IMG/VR virus record: IMGVR_UViG_3300005356_000019
Location: 1-22,686 of that record
Strand: one strand, 5' to 3'
Length of the DNA stretch: 22,686 nucleotides
Source of the DNA: a virus
The notes under the pieces: model-generated
Told to the model about the DNA's origin: nothing
The model's database searches: none
What the model saw: the letters and a program-made list of their open reading frames with translations, nothing else
Made by a program: the position numbers and the translations under genes
Part shown: positions 1 through 8,218 of the stretch, piece after piece
Numbering within the stretch: the first letter of the stretch is position 1
Layout of the letters: each line of letters starts with the position of its first letter

Positions 1-136
1 CGAACGCACCGCCCTCCTGCAGGGCAAGAACAGCGATCAACAATTCATAGAAATTGGTGTCGAGCTCTCCCTTGGTGAGCTTCGAGCCCTTGCCTGTGTA
101 GATGCCAATATCGTCTCTGAATACAATTGTTGTCAT
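1..136 (-). CDS. Start of a tail-fibre-like protein, cut by the window edge
   Basis: Only the first 45 codons are present. KGSKLTKGELDTNFYELL matches a short motif (G..LT..E.D.NF..L) common at the start of phage tail-fibre and tip proteins. The ATG at 136 overlaps the previous stop (ATGA). The gene runs off the left edge. Fibre or tip protein is the likely role; a longer sequence would settle it. Confidence 0.65.
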   Translation of the reverse strand, partial: MTTIVFRDDIGIYTGKGSKLTKGELDTNFYELLIAVLALQEGGAF

Positions 137-606
137 GGTGCTGCGCTGCCACCCCCACCACCCGTCCACTCTGGATTTGCGTCTGTGATATCCTCAGTAA
201 GGACTTCGATCGTCTCGCTCTCCTCTTGCTTGGTATATACCGTCGTGACGTTGGCCGGCCCGGCCGCGCCCTTATTCGGGCGGGGCGGGGCACCGCGGGT
301 GTTTTCATTCGATTGTGCGTTAACTTTTTTGGGTCGCTTGACGTCGACGTGTTGGTTGGGATTGTCCTTGTTTTTGATACGAACCTCGTCGTATGTGCGC
401 TGAGTTTCCATCAACACAGTTCGGGTGTGGTTCTCGCTCTCCGAGTGGTTCAGGTTGATGACGGACGCACCGCTGCCCTTGATGCGAATCAGTCCGTCGT
501 CTACCTGCTCGGTTGCGGCCGGCGGTGGAATGCTCGCCTTGCGCTTGGGTATCTCGGCTTGACCAAGACGATTGGGCAACAGCAGATTGTTGGAAAAATC
601 ACCCAT
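133..606 (-). CDS. Unknown protein between the tail hub and a fibre gene, 157 residues
   Basis: No family is recognised. The protein is hydrophilic with a Lys/Asn/Pro-rich, probably disordered middle (DNPNQHVDVKRPKKVNAQSN) and a Gly-rich end (EWTGGGGGSAAP). The start contains NNLLLPNRLGQAEIPKRKAS. It has no clear ribosome binding site and starts four bases after the hub gene stop, so it may be translated by re-initiation. The end overlaps the next gene by four bases (ATGA). A linker or chaperone for tail fibres would fit, without proof. Confidence 0.68.
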   Translation of the reverse strand: MGDFSNNLLLPNRLGQAEIPKRKASIPPPAATEQVDDGLIRIKGSGASVINLNHSESENHTRTVLMETQRTYDEVRIKNKDNPNQHVDVKRPKKVNAQSNENTRGAPPRPNKGAAGPANVTTVYTKQEESETIEVLTEDITDANPEWTGGGGGSAAP

Positions 607-610
607 CGCA

Positions 611-2617
611 CTACGTCGCTGCCAGATTTATCATCTGCGGAATCTTGAGCTGGGTTACCGTGATTGGCACCTCGGTGCTGAAGTCCGCGGACATGCTCTT
701 GAGCTTGAATGATATCTCGGTCTCCAGATTCGACAGCAGGGCTTTCATCATATTGTTACGATCCTGAACCATTGCCTGCCGCGCCTCTTGCCAGGTATTG
801 AAGCCGCCCGGAGGAGGTCCAATCGGAAGTCCAGGCGCGGCCCACGTCCCGGCTGATGGCTCAAGGTGTTCGATCTGATCGTTGGCGACACTATGAATTG
901 AGATCGGCACCTCGAAGACGGACGCGTCGTTGAGCCCGAACGGGGTGATGAAATCCATGCCATCGTCGTTCGGCGCGAATAGCGGCGGCGTGAAGCCAAC
1001 CTCATCGTCGAACGTCAAAACGGCTCCGTCGTACTGCTGATAGTCCTGGTCCGCGTCGATGTACTCGTCGTCGACGTATTCTTCCTCGCCACCTACCGCC
1101 GACACGGTGCCGCCGTTGCCGATGGTGCACCCGATGGTGCATTCAAGTCCGACATTCACTGCGTCGTCGTCGGTTGGTGGAGTCAACGTCAGACTGAACG
1201 AGATGATCTTGCCAATTGCATTGCCTCCAGGAATGCGCCAGTCGAAGACTTGTGCGCTGCGATTGAGTTTCAGATCCTCCAGGCGAGTGAGAAACGGCGC
1301 GAATGAGATCTCGACGGCCCGCGCCCGCTTGCGCAACTGAGCGCGTGCCAGAAGAATGAGATACTGCAAACTGTCTTCGCCCCGCGCCTGTGTCATGTAG
1401 CTTCTGCGGCGCGGGTCACCGATCGGCGGCACTCCGTCGATCGGCTCGCTGAGATCAGCCGTGTTGAGGCCGTCGATGCGCATCGTCTCATCGTCCCCCG
1501 GAAGGGTCGCGAGCGGCTGCACGTCTGCCGTCAGAACAAACGTGACGTGCTCGGTGAATGGACGCTTCGCGTCGTATCCAACGGTATACCCAGCCGACAC
1601 AACATATCGAGGGATCAACCCGGTCGACCACGTCTGGCTCTGGCTCCAGGATGTCAATTCAATGTGCCCGGAGCTGTCTGGCTTTGAATAGGTCGCGTCC
1701 TGTTGAGAGTCGGTTATGATCGGGGGCAACGGCAACCCTGGTCCCACGACGGAATCATGGCTCTTCTTGATGTTTGAGGTCGTCTTCTGACCGTCCCACC
1801 AGTCAATGTTGAGAGTGTAATCCGTCTGTACGGTTTTGGTTTCGAATGCCTGGTCGGCACTCACCGCGGCGCCGAGGATCTTCCAGCCATCTCCCATCGA
1901 GGCGCCGACCTTCGGGAATGCATCGGCCTTCAGCGTGTATGACGACGATGTAAATCCCATGCTGATCGAACCGACCGCGCGCTGGGTCCACGCAATTTCT
2001 GCGTCGACGGTGACCGATGAAAGTGGCGGGTCGCCAATCGTTAGCTGAAGCCCATCGGCTGCATGCTCATTGATCTGGAAGACTTGCGCGCCGTCCTCGC
2101 CCAGCAGCAAGTCACTGAGCGATATTTCGTGCGTCACAGGGTCGACGTACCAGACCCCCGCATACGTATCGAGAATGATGTCCATGTTTTCGCGCTTCTG
2201 CTCGTCGATGAACACCGGATCCCAATACGGCAGAACGCGCAGCGCATCGTTGAGCGCGGCCTTTTGTTCATTGAAGTCGGACGGCCGGGCGGAAAAATCC
2301 AGGGTCACAGTCGCAAGAAATACGTCAGTCGGAACGCCGACCAGGCGCAGGAGCGCGAGAGGGCTCGGCGCAGCACCATTCAGGCCCCAGCTAAACCAGG
2401 CCCACCGTTTACGGCCCGGCCCGAGAAGACCGAGCGCCCAGTTTGACAAGCCGCTGATCGGATTGCGCGTCAGCAGGCGAAGGGTCGCAAACTCGCCCTC
2501 CCGCTGCGAGAAGGTAAACCCAAGCAGCTCCGTATCCTGTACATTGTGAACGGCCGGATCGAACGCGACCGCATCATCATCGACCCACGCCAGATACCAG
2601 ACCGCGCTGACGGACAT
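611..2617 (-). CDS. Large tail tip or hub-like protein, 668 residues
   Basis: The N-terminal part, SAVWYLAWVDDDAVAFDPAV, then LLGFTFSQREGEFATLRLLT and GPGRKRWAWFSWGLNG, is of a type I know from hub proteins of alphaproteobacterial phage tails: it reads like a gp27-type domain in which the segment defines a local surface property. DALRVLPYWDPVFIDEQ and VDPVTHEISLSDLLLGED follow. The middle is beta-rich, and around residues 508-530 there is a very acidic Asp/Glu/Tyr stretch. The C-terminal 100 residues include ARQAMVQDRNNMMKALLSNL. It probably sits at the tail tip between tube and fibres. The start ATG directly follows the previous stop. Family placement is from memory of patterns, not from a search. 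Confidence 0.7.
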   Translation of the reverse strand: MSVSAVWYLAWVDDDAVAFDPAVHNVQDTELLGFTFSQREGEFATLRLLTRNPISGLSNWALGLLGPGRKRWAWFSWGLNGAAPSPLALLRLVGVPTDVFLATVTLDFSARPSDFNEQKAALNDALRVLPYWDPVFIDEQKRENMDIILDTYAGVWYVDPVTHEISLSDLLLGEDGAQVFQINEHAADGLQLTIGDPPLSSVTVDAEIAWTQRAVGSISMGFTSSSYTLKADAFPKVGASMGDGWKILGAAVSADQAFETKTVQTDYTLNIDWWDGQKTTSNIKKSHDSVVGPGLPLPPIITDSQQDATYSKPDSSGHIELTSWSQSQTWSTGLIPRYVVSAGYTVGYDAKRPFTEHVTFVLTADVQPLATLPGDDETMRIDGLNTADLSEPIDGVPPIGDPRRRSYMTQARGEDSLQYLILLARAQLRKRARAVEISFAPFLTRLEDLKLNRSAQVFDWRIPGGNAIGKIISFSLTLTPPTDDDAVNVGLECTIGCTIGNGGTVSAVGGEEEYVDDEYIDADQDYQQYDGAVLTFDDEVGFTPPLFAPNDDGMDFITPFGLNDASVFEVPISIHSVANDQIEHLEPSAGTWAAPGLPIGPPPGGFNTWQEARQAMVQDRNNMMKALLSNLETEISFKLKSMSADFSTEVPITVTQLKIPQMINLAAT

Positions 2618-2998
2618 TCAGACCTGCAACAAGGTCAGGGACCAACTCGTCATGGCCCCCCATTCGTCGGTACTCGTCTCCCACGATGACAGCATACAGT
2701 CGAACTCCTGTTCGCCAGCCGTGTCGCCAGCAAGCCCAGTGTTCGGGATGATCGTGATGCTGACTGCCTTGCCCTTCCATACGTCAGTCAGTTCGGGCGC
2801 AGTCGTGTCCTCGCACGATATGGTGAAAGAGTATTTGCGGAACTGTTCGATCGTCAGGTCGTGCAACGTGCCGTTCGCGTCCCGAATGAGCGGGCCAGTA
2901 TCGAGCGGCGTGACCTGCAAGGTCAGTCCGCGCGACGAGTAGTTTCCCAACGCGATACCGTCGAGTTCGAGAATGGTACCGGTGCCGTCGAGCGCCAT
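2618..2998 (-). CDS. Small tail protein after the tape measure, 126 residues
   Basis: The gene begins one base after the tape measure stop and ends directly before the next ATG. The protein is beta-rich (GTILELDGIALGNYSSRGLT, YSFTISCEDTTAPE, KAVSITIIPNTGL, SWSLTLLQV). Position after the tape measure, size and fold suit a distal tail or minor tail protein. The segment DVWKGKAVSITIIPN resembles strands of tail tube-like folds. I do not recognise a named family. I chose the ATG at 2998; the frame is open to 3061 inside the tape measure gene but without a better start. Confidence 0.75.
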   Translation of the reverse strand: MALDGTGTILELDGIALGNYSSRGLTLQVTPLDTGPLIRDANGTLHDLTIEQFRKYSFTISCEDTTAPELTDVWKGKAVSITIIPNTGLAGDTAGEQEFDCMLSSWETSTDEWGAMTSWSLTLLQV

Positions 2999-2999
2999 G

Positions 3000-4871
3000 T
3001 TATCTGTCCCACATCGGCGCCCGGCGCATGGTCGTGTTGTTGCCGCTGCGCCGCGCAACACGCGTCAGCGCAATGGCTGTGTCTTCGTCAGTTGTCATCG
3101 CGAACGTGCCAGCATTGGTGCGAAGATCCACTGTGAAGCGCCTACCACCGGATGCCGGCACCAGCCCGCCTGCAGCAAAGCCGGGGAGCATGCCAACCGA
3201 CAGCGACCGATTCAGCCCATCGACCAGCCCGCCCATGTCAAAGCCGCGCGTGAAACGACGGATCGTGGCTTCAAGATCACCGGTCCGGCGCAGCATTTCC
3301 ATGAATGGCAGCACGCCCGGCCGCCCCACCACACGCGCGGGCTGCACGTATTCGCCGCGATGCACGATCCCGGCCGGTGTCATGCGGCTGCCGGCACCCG
3401 TGTAGCCGCCACTGGCAAACGGTGCCCCGCCGGTATCGGTCAAGCCACCGCCAGGTGTGCCCGGCTCCGGGCTCATGGTCAGCAACTGTTGCAGCCGCGC
3501 GATCGCATTGCCGATCGCCTCGATCACCGCATTGATTGGACCCATGACGCCCTCGATCGCACTGCCGATCGCATTCCACGCGGCAACGCCCGCAGCCTCG
3601 AACGCCGCCCAGACACTCGCATCCAGCGCATTGCTGAAGGCCATGAAGCCGCTGAACGCGGTCTGCAGCGCCTGCTTGATGCCCTCGATGGTCGTGGTGA
3701 CGTCGGACTTCAGCCGCGCCATTTCGGCATTGAACTGGCGCGTGATCCAGCTCCACAGCGTGTCGTCGGGCTGGATGTTGAACAGCGTTTTGACGATTGC
3801 CCACTCGCGCGCGATGTCAGCTTTCAGCCGCGCAATTTCCTCGTTGAACAAGCGCGTGAGCCACGACCAGACGCCGCTGGTCTGGATCTCGGCGATGTTG
3901 CGCATGATCACTCCCGCACCGGCGGCGAGCAGCCGATCGAGCGCGGCGTTCATCTCGGCGATGAGGTTGGTGTAGCCGTTGATCAGCGGCGTCAGCAGCT
4001 CCGCCAATGCCAAGCCAGTCCTTTGGCTTGCCGAGGCGCGCACTGCCGTCAATCGTTGCTGGGCCTTCTCGAACGCGTCGGCCACCTTGCGCTGTGCATC
4101 GGTCTGCACGATGCCGAGACGCTCGGCATCCAGCGCCGCCGCGCGCATCGCCTCGCCGCCGTTTTTCACTTCGGCTGCAAGCCGCCGGCCGAGCGTCTCG
4201 CCGAACAGTCTCGTCAACACTTCCACACGTTTGAGCGGGTCCTGGATTTTCGCGATGCTATCCGCGAACCTGGCCCAGACTTCCGGCGTCTGCTGCATCG
4301 CGCCAGTGGTCACATCGATCGCTGCCCCGGATCGTTTCATGAACTCCAAAACAGCCGCATTGGCCTCGTTGGTCTTGTCGGTGAACAAACCCATCGACTG
4401 CGCCGCGGCTTTAGAACCCTCCGCCGTCGGCGCGAAGAACACGCCGAGCTTGGCGGCTGCCGCACGCAAATCGTTGACCGCCTTCGCGGCACCGGCAGAG
4501 GACTTCTGCATCGCCTGCCCCGCCTCATCGGCGGTCAGGCCCGCTTGCTGAAGCGCAAACTTGGTCTTCTGGAAATTCTCCACCGTCTGCCCTGCGGCAT
4601 CGGCGGCGCGTCCCAGAGTGGCAGCGGCCTTTGCGGCATCATCCGCCATCGCAACCAGGGCCGTTCCAAGCTTGTTGACCGCCGTCACGACGACGCCGGC
4701 AACAACTCCGACGGCCGCAAGTTTTTCCCGAAATGACAACAGCTCACTGCCGTCGAACGAGGCTTTGGCTTTCGCGAGGAACTTCTCGACATTGTTGCCC
4801 AGATCCTCGATTTTTTTATTTATCTCTTCAGCGCCCTCAAGCGTGATCTTTTGTTTGAGCACGTTGGCCAT
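3000..4871 (-). CDS. Tail tape measure protein
   Basis: This 623-residue protein sets tail length and is carried inside the tail. It is almost all helix, Ala-rich, with a hydrophobic stretch at about 52-76 (VGVVAGVVVTAVNKLGTALV) and another Ala/Ile-rich part at about 420-460. Two units of 38 residues, beginning at WSWLTRLFNEEIARLK (335) and WSWITRQFNAEMARLK (373), repeat. The part FASGGYTGAGSRMTPAGIVH plus RGEYVQP at about 485-512 is the well-known C-terminal mark of tape measure proteins. At the usual 0.15 nm per residue the tail would be about 90 nm, short for a siphovirus. GAAGG stands upstream of the ATG at 4871. A 587-codon open frame on the opposite strand is a shadow. Confidence 0.92.
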   Translation of the reverse strand: MANVLKQKITLEGAEEINKKIEDLGNNVEKFLAKAKASFDGSELLSFREKLAAVGVVAGVVVTAVNKLGTALVAMADDAAKAAATLGRAADAAGQTVENFQKTKFALQQAGLTADEAGQAMQKSSAGAAKAVNDLRAAAAKLGVFFAPTAEGSKAAAQSMGLFTDKTNEANAAVLEFMKRSGAAIDVTTGAMQQTPEVWARFADSIAKIQDPLKRVEVLTRLFGETLGRRLAAEVKNGGEAMRAAALDAERLGIVQTDAQRKVADAFEKAQQRLTAVRASASQRTGLALAELLTPLINGYTNLIAEMNAALDRLLAAGAGVIMRNIAEIQTSGVWSWLTRLFNEEIARLKADIAREWAIVKTLFNIQPDDTLWSWITRQFNAEMARLKSDVTTTIEGIKQALQTAFSGFMAFSNALDASVWAAFEAAGVAAWNAIGSAIEGVMGPINAVIEAIGNAIARLQQLLTMSPEPGTPGGGLTDTGGAPFASGGYTGAGSRMTPAGIVHRGEYVQPARVVGRPGVLPFMEMLRRTGDLEATIRRFTRGFDMGGLVDGLNRSLSVGMLPGFAAGGLVPASGGRRFTVDLRTNAGTFAMTTDEDTAIALTRVARRSGNNTTMRRAPMWDR

Positions 4872-4875
4872 GCGT

Positions 4876-5565
4876 TCAAACCTTCATGTTCTTTGTGTAA
4901 AATTCGGCCAGGCGCGCCACGACACGCTTCACAATATCGCGGATGTGGAAGCGCCGGCGCAGCGTGACGGTCGGCACGCCGACGAACAGCGGCTTGCGCT
5001 CGCGCACATCGATCTTGCCCAGCATAGCCCGGCGCCGCGCGCGCCCCGGTTCAAAGCGCACCCGCTTGCCGAACAGCATCGGCCGCTTGCCCGGAAGGTT
5101 GACCGACACGAGCGGCCCGACGTCGCGCGCATATCTGCGCGGCGACCACCGGCCCGGTGGGAGGTTCTGCTCGATCGGAAGCCAGAGCAGCGGCTCGCCT
5201 TTGATCGTCGCGCCGGTTTCGAACACGGATGCAAAGGCCAGGCGATGACGCACTAGCACCGCGGCGTCGATGGTCGGCGGCTGACCCGGCTTCGGCGAAA
5301 CCATGTCGGCGCGCCAGCCCTCCTGCCAGCGCTTGGAGGTGAAGCCTGCGCTGGCAATATCGCGACGGCCTTCACGCTGAATGGTCTCGCCGGCCTCACG
5401 CACCGCAGCCGTCGCGGCCTTGGCGATCTTTAAGCGATCTTCCTCGAGCGCCTTTTTGAAGGCACCTTGTACATATTGATAATTGAACTTCATCGGCCGG
5501 CCCTCGTCCTCCCCGTCGGGCAACTCATCGATGATCGCTTCCTGCGCGGAGAAAACCAGCCTCAC
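4876..5565 (-). CDS. DUF6441-like phage tail protein, 229 residues
   Basis: The protein lies between the tail chaperone and the tape measure. FKKALEEDRLKIAKAATAAV with REAGETIQREGRRDIASAGF, then RHRLAFASVFETGATIKGEP and a basic C-terminal part, match what I know of the DUF6441 family in this spot in alphaproteobacterial phages; its role is unknown. Three starts are possible. GTG at 5565 gives a GTGA overlap with the previous stop, which is the style of this block, and I use it. ATG at 5493 has GAGGG upstream and may be real. GTG at 5574 overlaps more. It is rich in Arg and Lys. Confidence 0.72.
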   Translation of the reverse strand: MRLVFSAQEAIIDELPDGEDEGRPMKFNYQYVQGAFKKALEEDRLKIAKAATAAVREAGETIQREGRRDIASAGFTSKRWQEGWRADMVSPKPGQPPTIDAAVLVRHRLAFASVFETGATIKGEPLLWLPIEQNLPPGRWSPRRYARDVGPLVSVNLPGKRPMLFGKRVRFEPGRARRRAMLGKIDVRERKPLFVGVPTVTLRRRFHIRDIVKRVVARLAEFYTKNMKV

Positions 5566-5714
5566 GCGCGCCACTCTTTGAGGACTTTAACGATTGCCTT
5601 CGGATCGCCCTGCGCGCCCATGGCGGCAATCTCCAAGTCGTCCGCACAGTCGATGCGGTCAAGCTTGTTGCCGAATTCGAGCCAGGCCGCAATCTGGCGC
5701 GGCGTCAGCGTCAT
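5562..5714 (-). CDS. Second part of the tail assembly chaperone (gpT-like), 50 residues if translated alone
   Basis: A short ORF, MTLTPRQIAAWLEFGNKL and on to VKVLKEWRA, overlaps the stop of the previous gene by four bases (ATGA) and lies in its -1 frame. Its own frame is open far upstream and there reads AFEELAIGVAAIVRRGF, which looks like the true start of a domain that continues into TLTPRQIAAWLEF. So it is more likely made as the tail of a frameshift fusion (gpGT type) than from its own ATG. Fifty residues with a Trp/Leu helix fit the T-like part, which recruits tail tube subunits. Confidence 0.7.
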   Translation of the reverse strand: MTLTPRQIAAWLEFGNKLDRIDCADDLEIAAMGAQGDPKAIVKVLKEWRA

Positions 5715-6184
5715 TGCATGGTCAGGCGAGAAGCCTCGCCGGACAATGGCGGCGACGCCGATGGCGAGTTCTTCGAACGCATCTTGACGACGACCTTTGC
5801 GGCCCCCTCGCTCGTCCCGCCGATCAGACGCGACAGTTCCTCGACGAAGGAGCCGATCCCGTTTGGGAATGTCAGCCCGAAGATGGCGCGGATGAATTTG
5901 AGCTGTTGTTCGGGCAACAAACTCGCCGCGCGCTGTTCATATTCCTCCTCGCCGGAATGCCCGCATCCAGCCGCGATAATCGGCCCGACCGCCGCGCCGC
6001 ATCCAGCGATCAGCCGCGGCACGATGTCACCGCCGCCACCATTGAAAAGCACTTTCAATTCGGGGAACCGCGCGACAATCGATGCGATGGCGTCGATGGA
6101 AACGCCGCGCACCTTGATGCGACGTTCGTTGATCGTGACGATCGCAACCGCAGTCGATGGTGCAATGTCGAGAAGATCTGCCAT
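5711..6184 (-). CDS. Tail assembly chaperone, short form (gpG-like)
   Basis: This 157-residue protein lies between the tail tube and tape measure genes, where gpG-type chaperones that coat the tape measure during tail assembly are found. Residues 1-115 look well formed (STAVAIVTINERRIKVRGVS, ARFPELKVLFNGGG, EQQLKFIRAIFGLTFPNGIG). The last 25 or so residues are Ser/Pro-rich and unlike a conserved fold. GAGG stands six bases before the ATG at 6184; the GTG at 6196 overlaps the upstream stop and is less likely. From the middle of the gene the -1 frame is open and joins the following small ORF, as in lambda G-T. Confidence 0.78.
   Translation of the reverse strand: MADLLDIAPSTAVAIVTINERRIKVRGVSIDAIASIVARFPELKVLFNGGGGDIVPRLIAGCGAAVGPIIAAGCGHSGEEEYEQRAASLLPEQQLKFIRAIFGLTFPNGIGSFVEELSRLIGGTSEGAAKVVVKMRSKNSPSASPPLSGEASRLTMQ
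5861..5867 (-). promoter_or_regulatory. Canonical -1 slippery heptamer CCCAAAC in the chaperone gene
   Basis: C CCA AAC lies in the gene's own frame (codons 107-108), the exact X XXY YYZ form for -1 slippage. The -1 frame is then open without a stop for 99 codons to 5562, through the small ORF. A second, less perfect G-run (G GGG GCC, 5807-5801) lies nearer to where the -1 frame begins to look like protein. Confidence 0.5.
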
Positions 6185-6192
6185 GATGATCC

Positions 6193-6720
6193 TCACACCG
6201 TTGCTGCTTCGTCGCGCACCGTCCAGATGCCGAACGTGCCGTTGGCATCCTTCTGCACCTCGGCGGTGAGTTCGAGGATCGTGAACTCGTCCTCGGCCGT
6301 GATGAAGCTGAAGTCGCCGTCCGGAATAAACGACACGGTGGCGAGAAAATCGACCTGCTGGCCGATGTCGTTGGTGCCGACGACCTTGATCTCACCGACG
6401 AATTCAGTCTTGGTCAGGGCACTCAGGGTCACATTGCCATCGGTGTCGACGCCCTGTTCGGCGAGTGCGAAATAGGCCAGGTTCTCTCCGGTGATTTCGT
6501 CGATCGTGACCTTGATAGTCGCGGCAACCTGGGTGATCGCGGTGAAGTCCTTGGTCTTGACACCCTCTCTCGAACTGAAGTGCTCGAGCTTCTCGATCGT
6601 CGGCGTGTAGACGAAAGATGGCGCGTTGCCGAGATCACGAAAGACCGACTCGCCGGTTTCCTTGAACGAAACAATTCCTTTGCCGATGTGGTAGTTATTG
6701 ACATTCGGTGACGTGGGCAT
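6193..6720 (-). CDS. Major tail (tube) protein
   Basis: This 175-residue protein is in the place of the tail tube subunit, between the tail terminator and the tail chaperones. It has the usual traits: an N-terminal arm (NVNNYHIGKGIVSFKETGES), then a beta barrel with LGNAPSFVYTPTIEKLEHFS, AATIKVTIDEITGENLAYFA and GDFSFITAEDEFTILELTAE. AAGGAGGG stands nine bases before the ATG at 6720, one of the best ribosome binding sites in the window, which suits a protein needed in many copies. The 67 bases upstream hold no clear terminator; a small imperfect stem is visible but has no U tract. Confidence 0.85.
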   Translation of the reverse strand: MPTSPNVNNYHIGKGIVSFKETGESVFRDLGNAPSFVYTPTIEKLEHFSSREGVKTKDFTAITQVAATIKVTIDEITGENLAYFALAEQGVDTDGNVTLSALTKTEFVGEIKVVGTNDIGQQVDFLATVSFIPDGDFSFITAEDEFTILELTAEVQKDANGTFGIWTVRDEAATV

Positions 6721-6787
6721 CTTAACGCCCTCCTTTCAGGTCAGTGATGATGAGAGCGCTTGCCCAAGGCGCGGCGAAGGGCGGCGA

Positions 6788-7243
6788 CTACAGGTCTTCA
6801 GGCTTGAGCGTGTACTTGAACATGAACTGAGCGCGCAGCGCGCCGTGCAGCGAGCGCATCCAGCCGACATCGGTCTGGCATCCGAGATAACGGATCGCTC
6901 CATTGCCGTGCCGCCCGGTCTTGACGATCTGCTCGTTCAACTCCGCGTCGGTCAGCACCCGCTTGATCAGCTCGCGCCGCAGCGTAGTGATGTCGGAGCC
7001 AACCTCGTCGGCCTGCTGCACGATGACGATCTCCGGTGTCATCTGCACGCTGGTCGGCCGGTGCGCCGGACGCATCGATACATCGGTCGCGTCGTTGGTT
7101 TCCTCATCGCCGTCGAACACAATCGCCGCCGGCAGATGCTCGGCGGTAAGGTCGACGTTGTTGCGCACTGCGGTACGGATGTTCGGAATGGTGGCGACCA
7201 CCTCGAGCAGCCGCGCCAGGATGTCCTCGCGAACGTCAACCAT
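6788..7243 (-). CDS. Probable tail completion or tail terminator protein, 151 residues
   Basis: The protein begins with a helix typical of tail terminator and completion proteins (REDILARLLEVVATIPNIRT), then a strand (EHLPAAIVFDGDEE). The middle holds MTPEIVIVQQADEVGSDITT and LRRELIKRVLTDAEL; the end is beta (QFMFKYTLKPEDL). This helix-strand order and its place right before the major tail protein support the call: it would cap the tail tube where it meets the head. It overlaps the upstream gene by eight bases. Exact family not confirmed. Confidence 0.7.
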   Translation of the reverse strand: MVDVREDILARLLEVVATIPNIRTAVRNNVDLTAEHLPAAIVFDGDEETNDATDVSMRPAHRPTSVQMTPEIVIVQQADEVGSDITTLRRELIKRVLTDAELNEQIVKTGRHGNGAIRYLGCQTDVGWMRSLHGALRAQFMFKYTLKPEDL

Positions 7244-7592
7244 TGACGGCTTTCAGCAGGAACCGCACCTCGCCGAGATCCTCGCCGTTCGGACTGCCGC
7301 GCAGTTCATAGGAGCGCACCGTCCAAGTGCGGCCATTGAAGGCGAGAACCGCGTCGAGATAGTCCTCACGATCGATGCCGTTCTCGGCAAGCTCCGGAAT
7401 GCGGGCAAACGCACCAGGCCCGACATCGCGCACCTCGCCGGACCCGGCCGGCAATATCTTCGGCCGCGTGTCGTCGATCACGGTAATGTCGGCCACCGCG
7501 CCATCCGTCGTGCTTGTCACGGTGAGCACCGCTTCCACACCGATCTCGGCATAGACCGGGTCATAAAGCAGCGCGCTGTAATCGACCGGCAT
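7236..7592 (-). CDS. Probable head-closure or neck protein, 118 residues
   Basis: No family is certain. The size and beta-rich make-up (AVLTVTSTTDGAVADITVID, then FNGRTWTVRSYELRG, VRFLLKAV) suit a head-closure (stopper) protein, and such a gene is expected between the connector and the tail terminator. The ATG overlaps the methyltransferase stop (TGATG), and the end overlaps the next gene by eight bases. The position is strong, the fold reading weak. Confidence 0.65.
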   Translation of the reverse strand: MPVDYSALLYDPVYAEIGVEAVLTVTSTTDGAVADITVIDDTRPKILPAGSGEVRDVGPGAFARIPELAENGIDREDYLDAVLAFNGRTWTVRSYELRGSPNGEDLGEVRFLLKAVNG

Positions 7593-8218
7593 CAGGCTTG
7601 CCTCTTGAATGCAAACGTCCCGATGTCCTCGCGGCCGAGATCGGTCTCGAACTTGCTCTGCGACACCAGGTCAAAGCCGCACCATTTCATGGCGTAGAGC
7701 AGCCCCGGCTGCGAAAAATACCACATGTGTTCCATCGGCCGGAAATGCTTCGAGCGCAGCACGTGCTCGGCATCGGTGAAGATCGGCAGCGAGACGAAGA
7801 CCCACTGGCGCACGTTGACGAGGAGCCGCTGGAAGTCTGGAATGTGCTCCAACACGTCCCACAAACTCATGGCATCGAATTGTGCGTGGTACGGGTCGAC
7901 GTGCAGATCACGCGCGTTGAGCCATTCGATGCCGGCCGGGTTCACGTCGTAGCCGTAGGTGTCGCGCTTGTGCTCCAGGCGCCGTTTGATGAATGCGCCG
8001 CAGCCAATGCCGACATCGACCAGCGGTCCCTTGTAGTGCAGTTCGACGAAGTCGACGCGGCCTTGCATCAGCGACAGCCCGAGCGGTGTATGTGCATCGC
8101 GGGCAAACCGATCGAAGTATTCCTGGTCGTAGGGTTCGACGCCGGCCGTCACCGGATAGTGGCCGATGCCGAGCTGCGGCCACCAGGTCAGGCGGCTTGC
8201 CGCGAATTCTGAAACCAA
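7592..8218 (-). CDS. Class I SAM-dependent methyltransferase
   Basis: About 208 residues. The Rossmann core is clear: PLVDVGIGCGAFIKRR is motif I, TYGYDVNPAGIEWL gives the acidic residue after strand 2, and DAMSLWDVLEHIPD is the usual motif near strand 4. VRQWVFVSLPIFTDAEHV and MEHMWYFSQPGLLYAMKWCG follow as in Methyltransf_23-type enzymes. The start is uncertain. An ATG at 8281 would overlap the glycosyltransferase by 94 bases. TTG at 8218 overlaps by 31. A CTG at 8191 would give a CTGA overlap and a product starting at TWWPQLGIGHYP, which looks like the natural beginning. Its TGA overlaps the next ATG. With the two genes upstream it may finish a sugar structure by O-methylation. It has no DNA target domain, so it is unlikely to be a DNA methylase. 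Confidence 0.8.
   Translation of the reverse strand: MVSEFAASRLTWWPQLGIGHYPVTAGVEPYDQEYFDRFARDAHTPLGLSLMQGRVDFVELHYKGPLVDVGIGCGAFIKRRLEHKRDTYGYDVNPAGIEWLNARDLHVDPYHAQFDAMSLWDVLEHIPDFQRLLVNVRQWVFVSLPIFTDAEHVLRSKHFRPMEHMWYFSQPGLLYAMKWCGFDLVSQSKFETDLGREDIGTFAFKRQA

Noticed and set aside
2973-4736. Open frame of 587 codons on the plus strand
   Set aside because: It lies exactly opposite the tape measure gene, is rich in Arg, His and Gln as shadow frames of high-GC genes are, has no ribosome binding site of note and shows no known fold. The tape measure on the other strand has a clear C-terminal motif.
5594-6475. Open frame of 293 codons on the plus strand
   Set aside because: It lies opposite the tail tube and chaperone genes and has shadow-type composition with no ribosome binding site in keeping with the block.
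6721-6787. Imperfect stem before the major tail gene considered as a terminator
   Set aside because: The GCGC/TTG stem has a bulge and is not followed by a T run.
7592-8218. Methyltransferase considered as a DNA modification enzyme
   Set aside because: It lacks a target recognition part and the catalytic motifs of DNA methylases (DPPY or PC type), and it sits beside glycosyltransferase-like genes.
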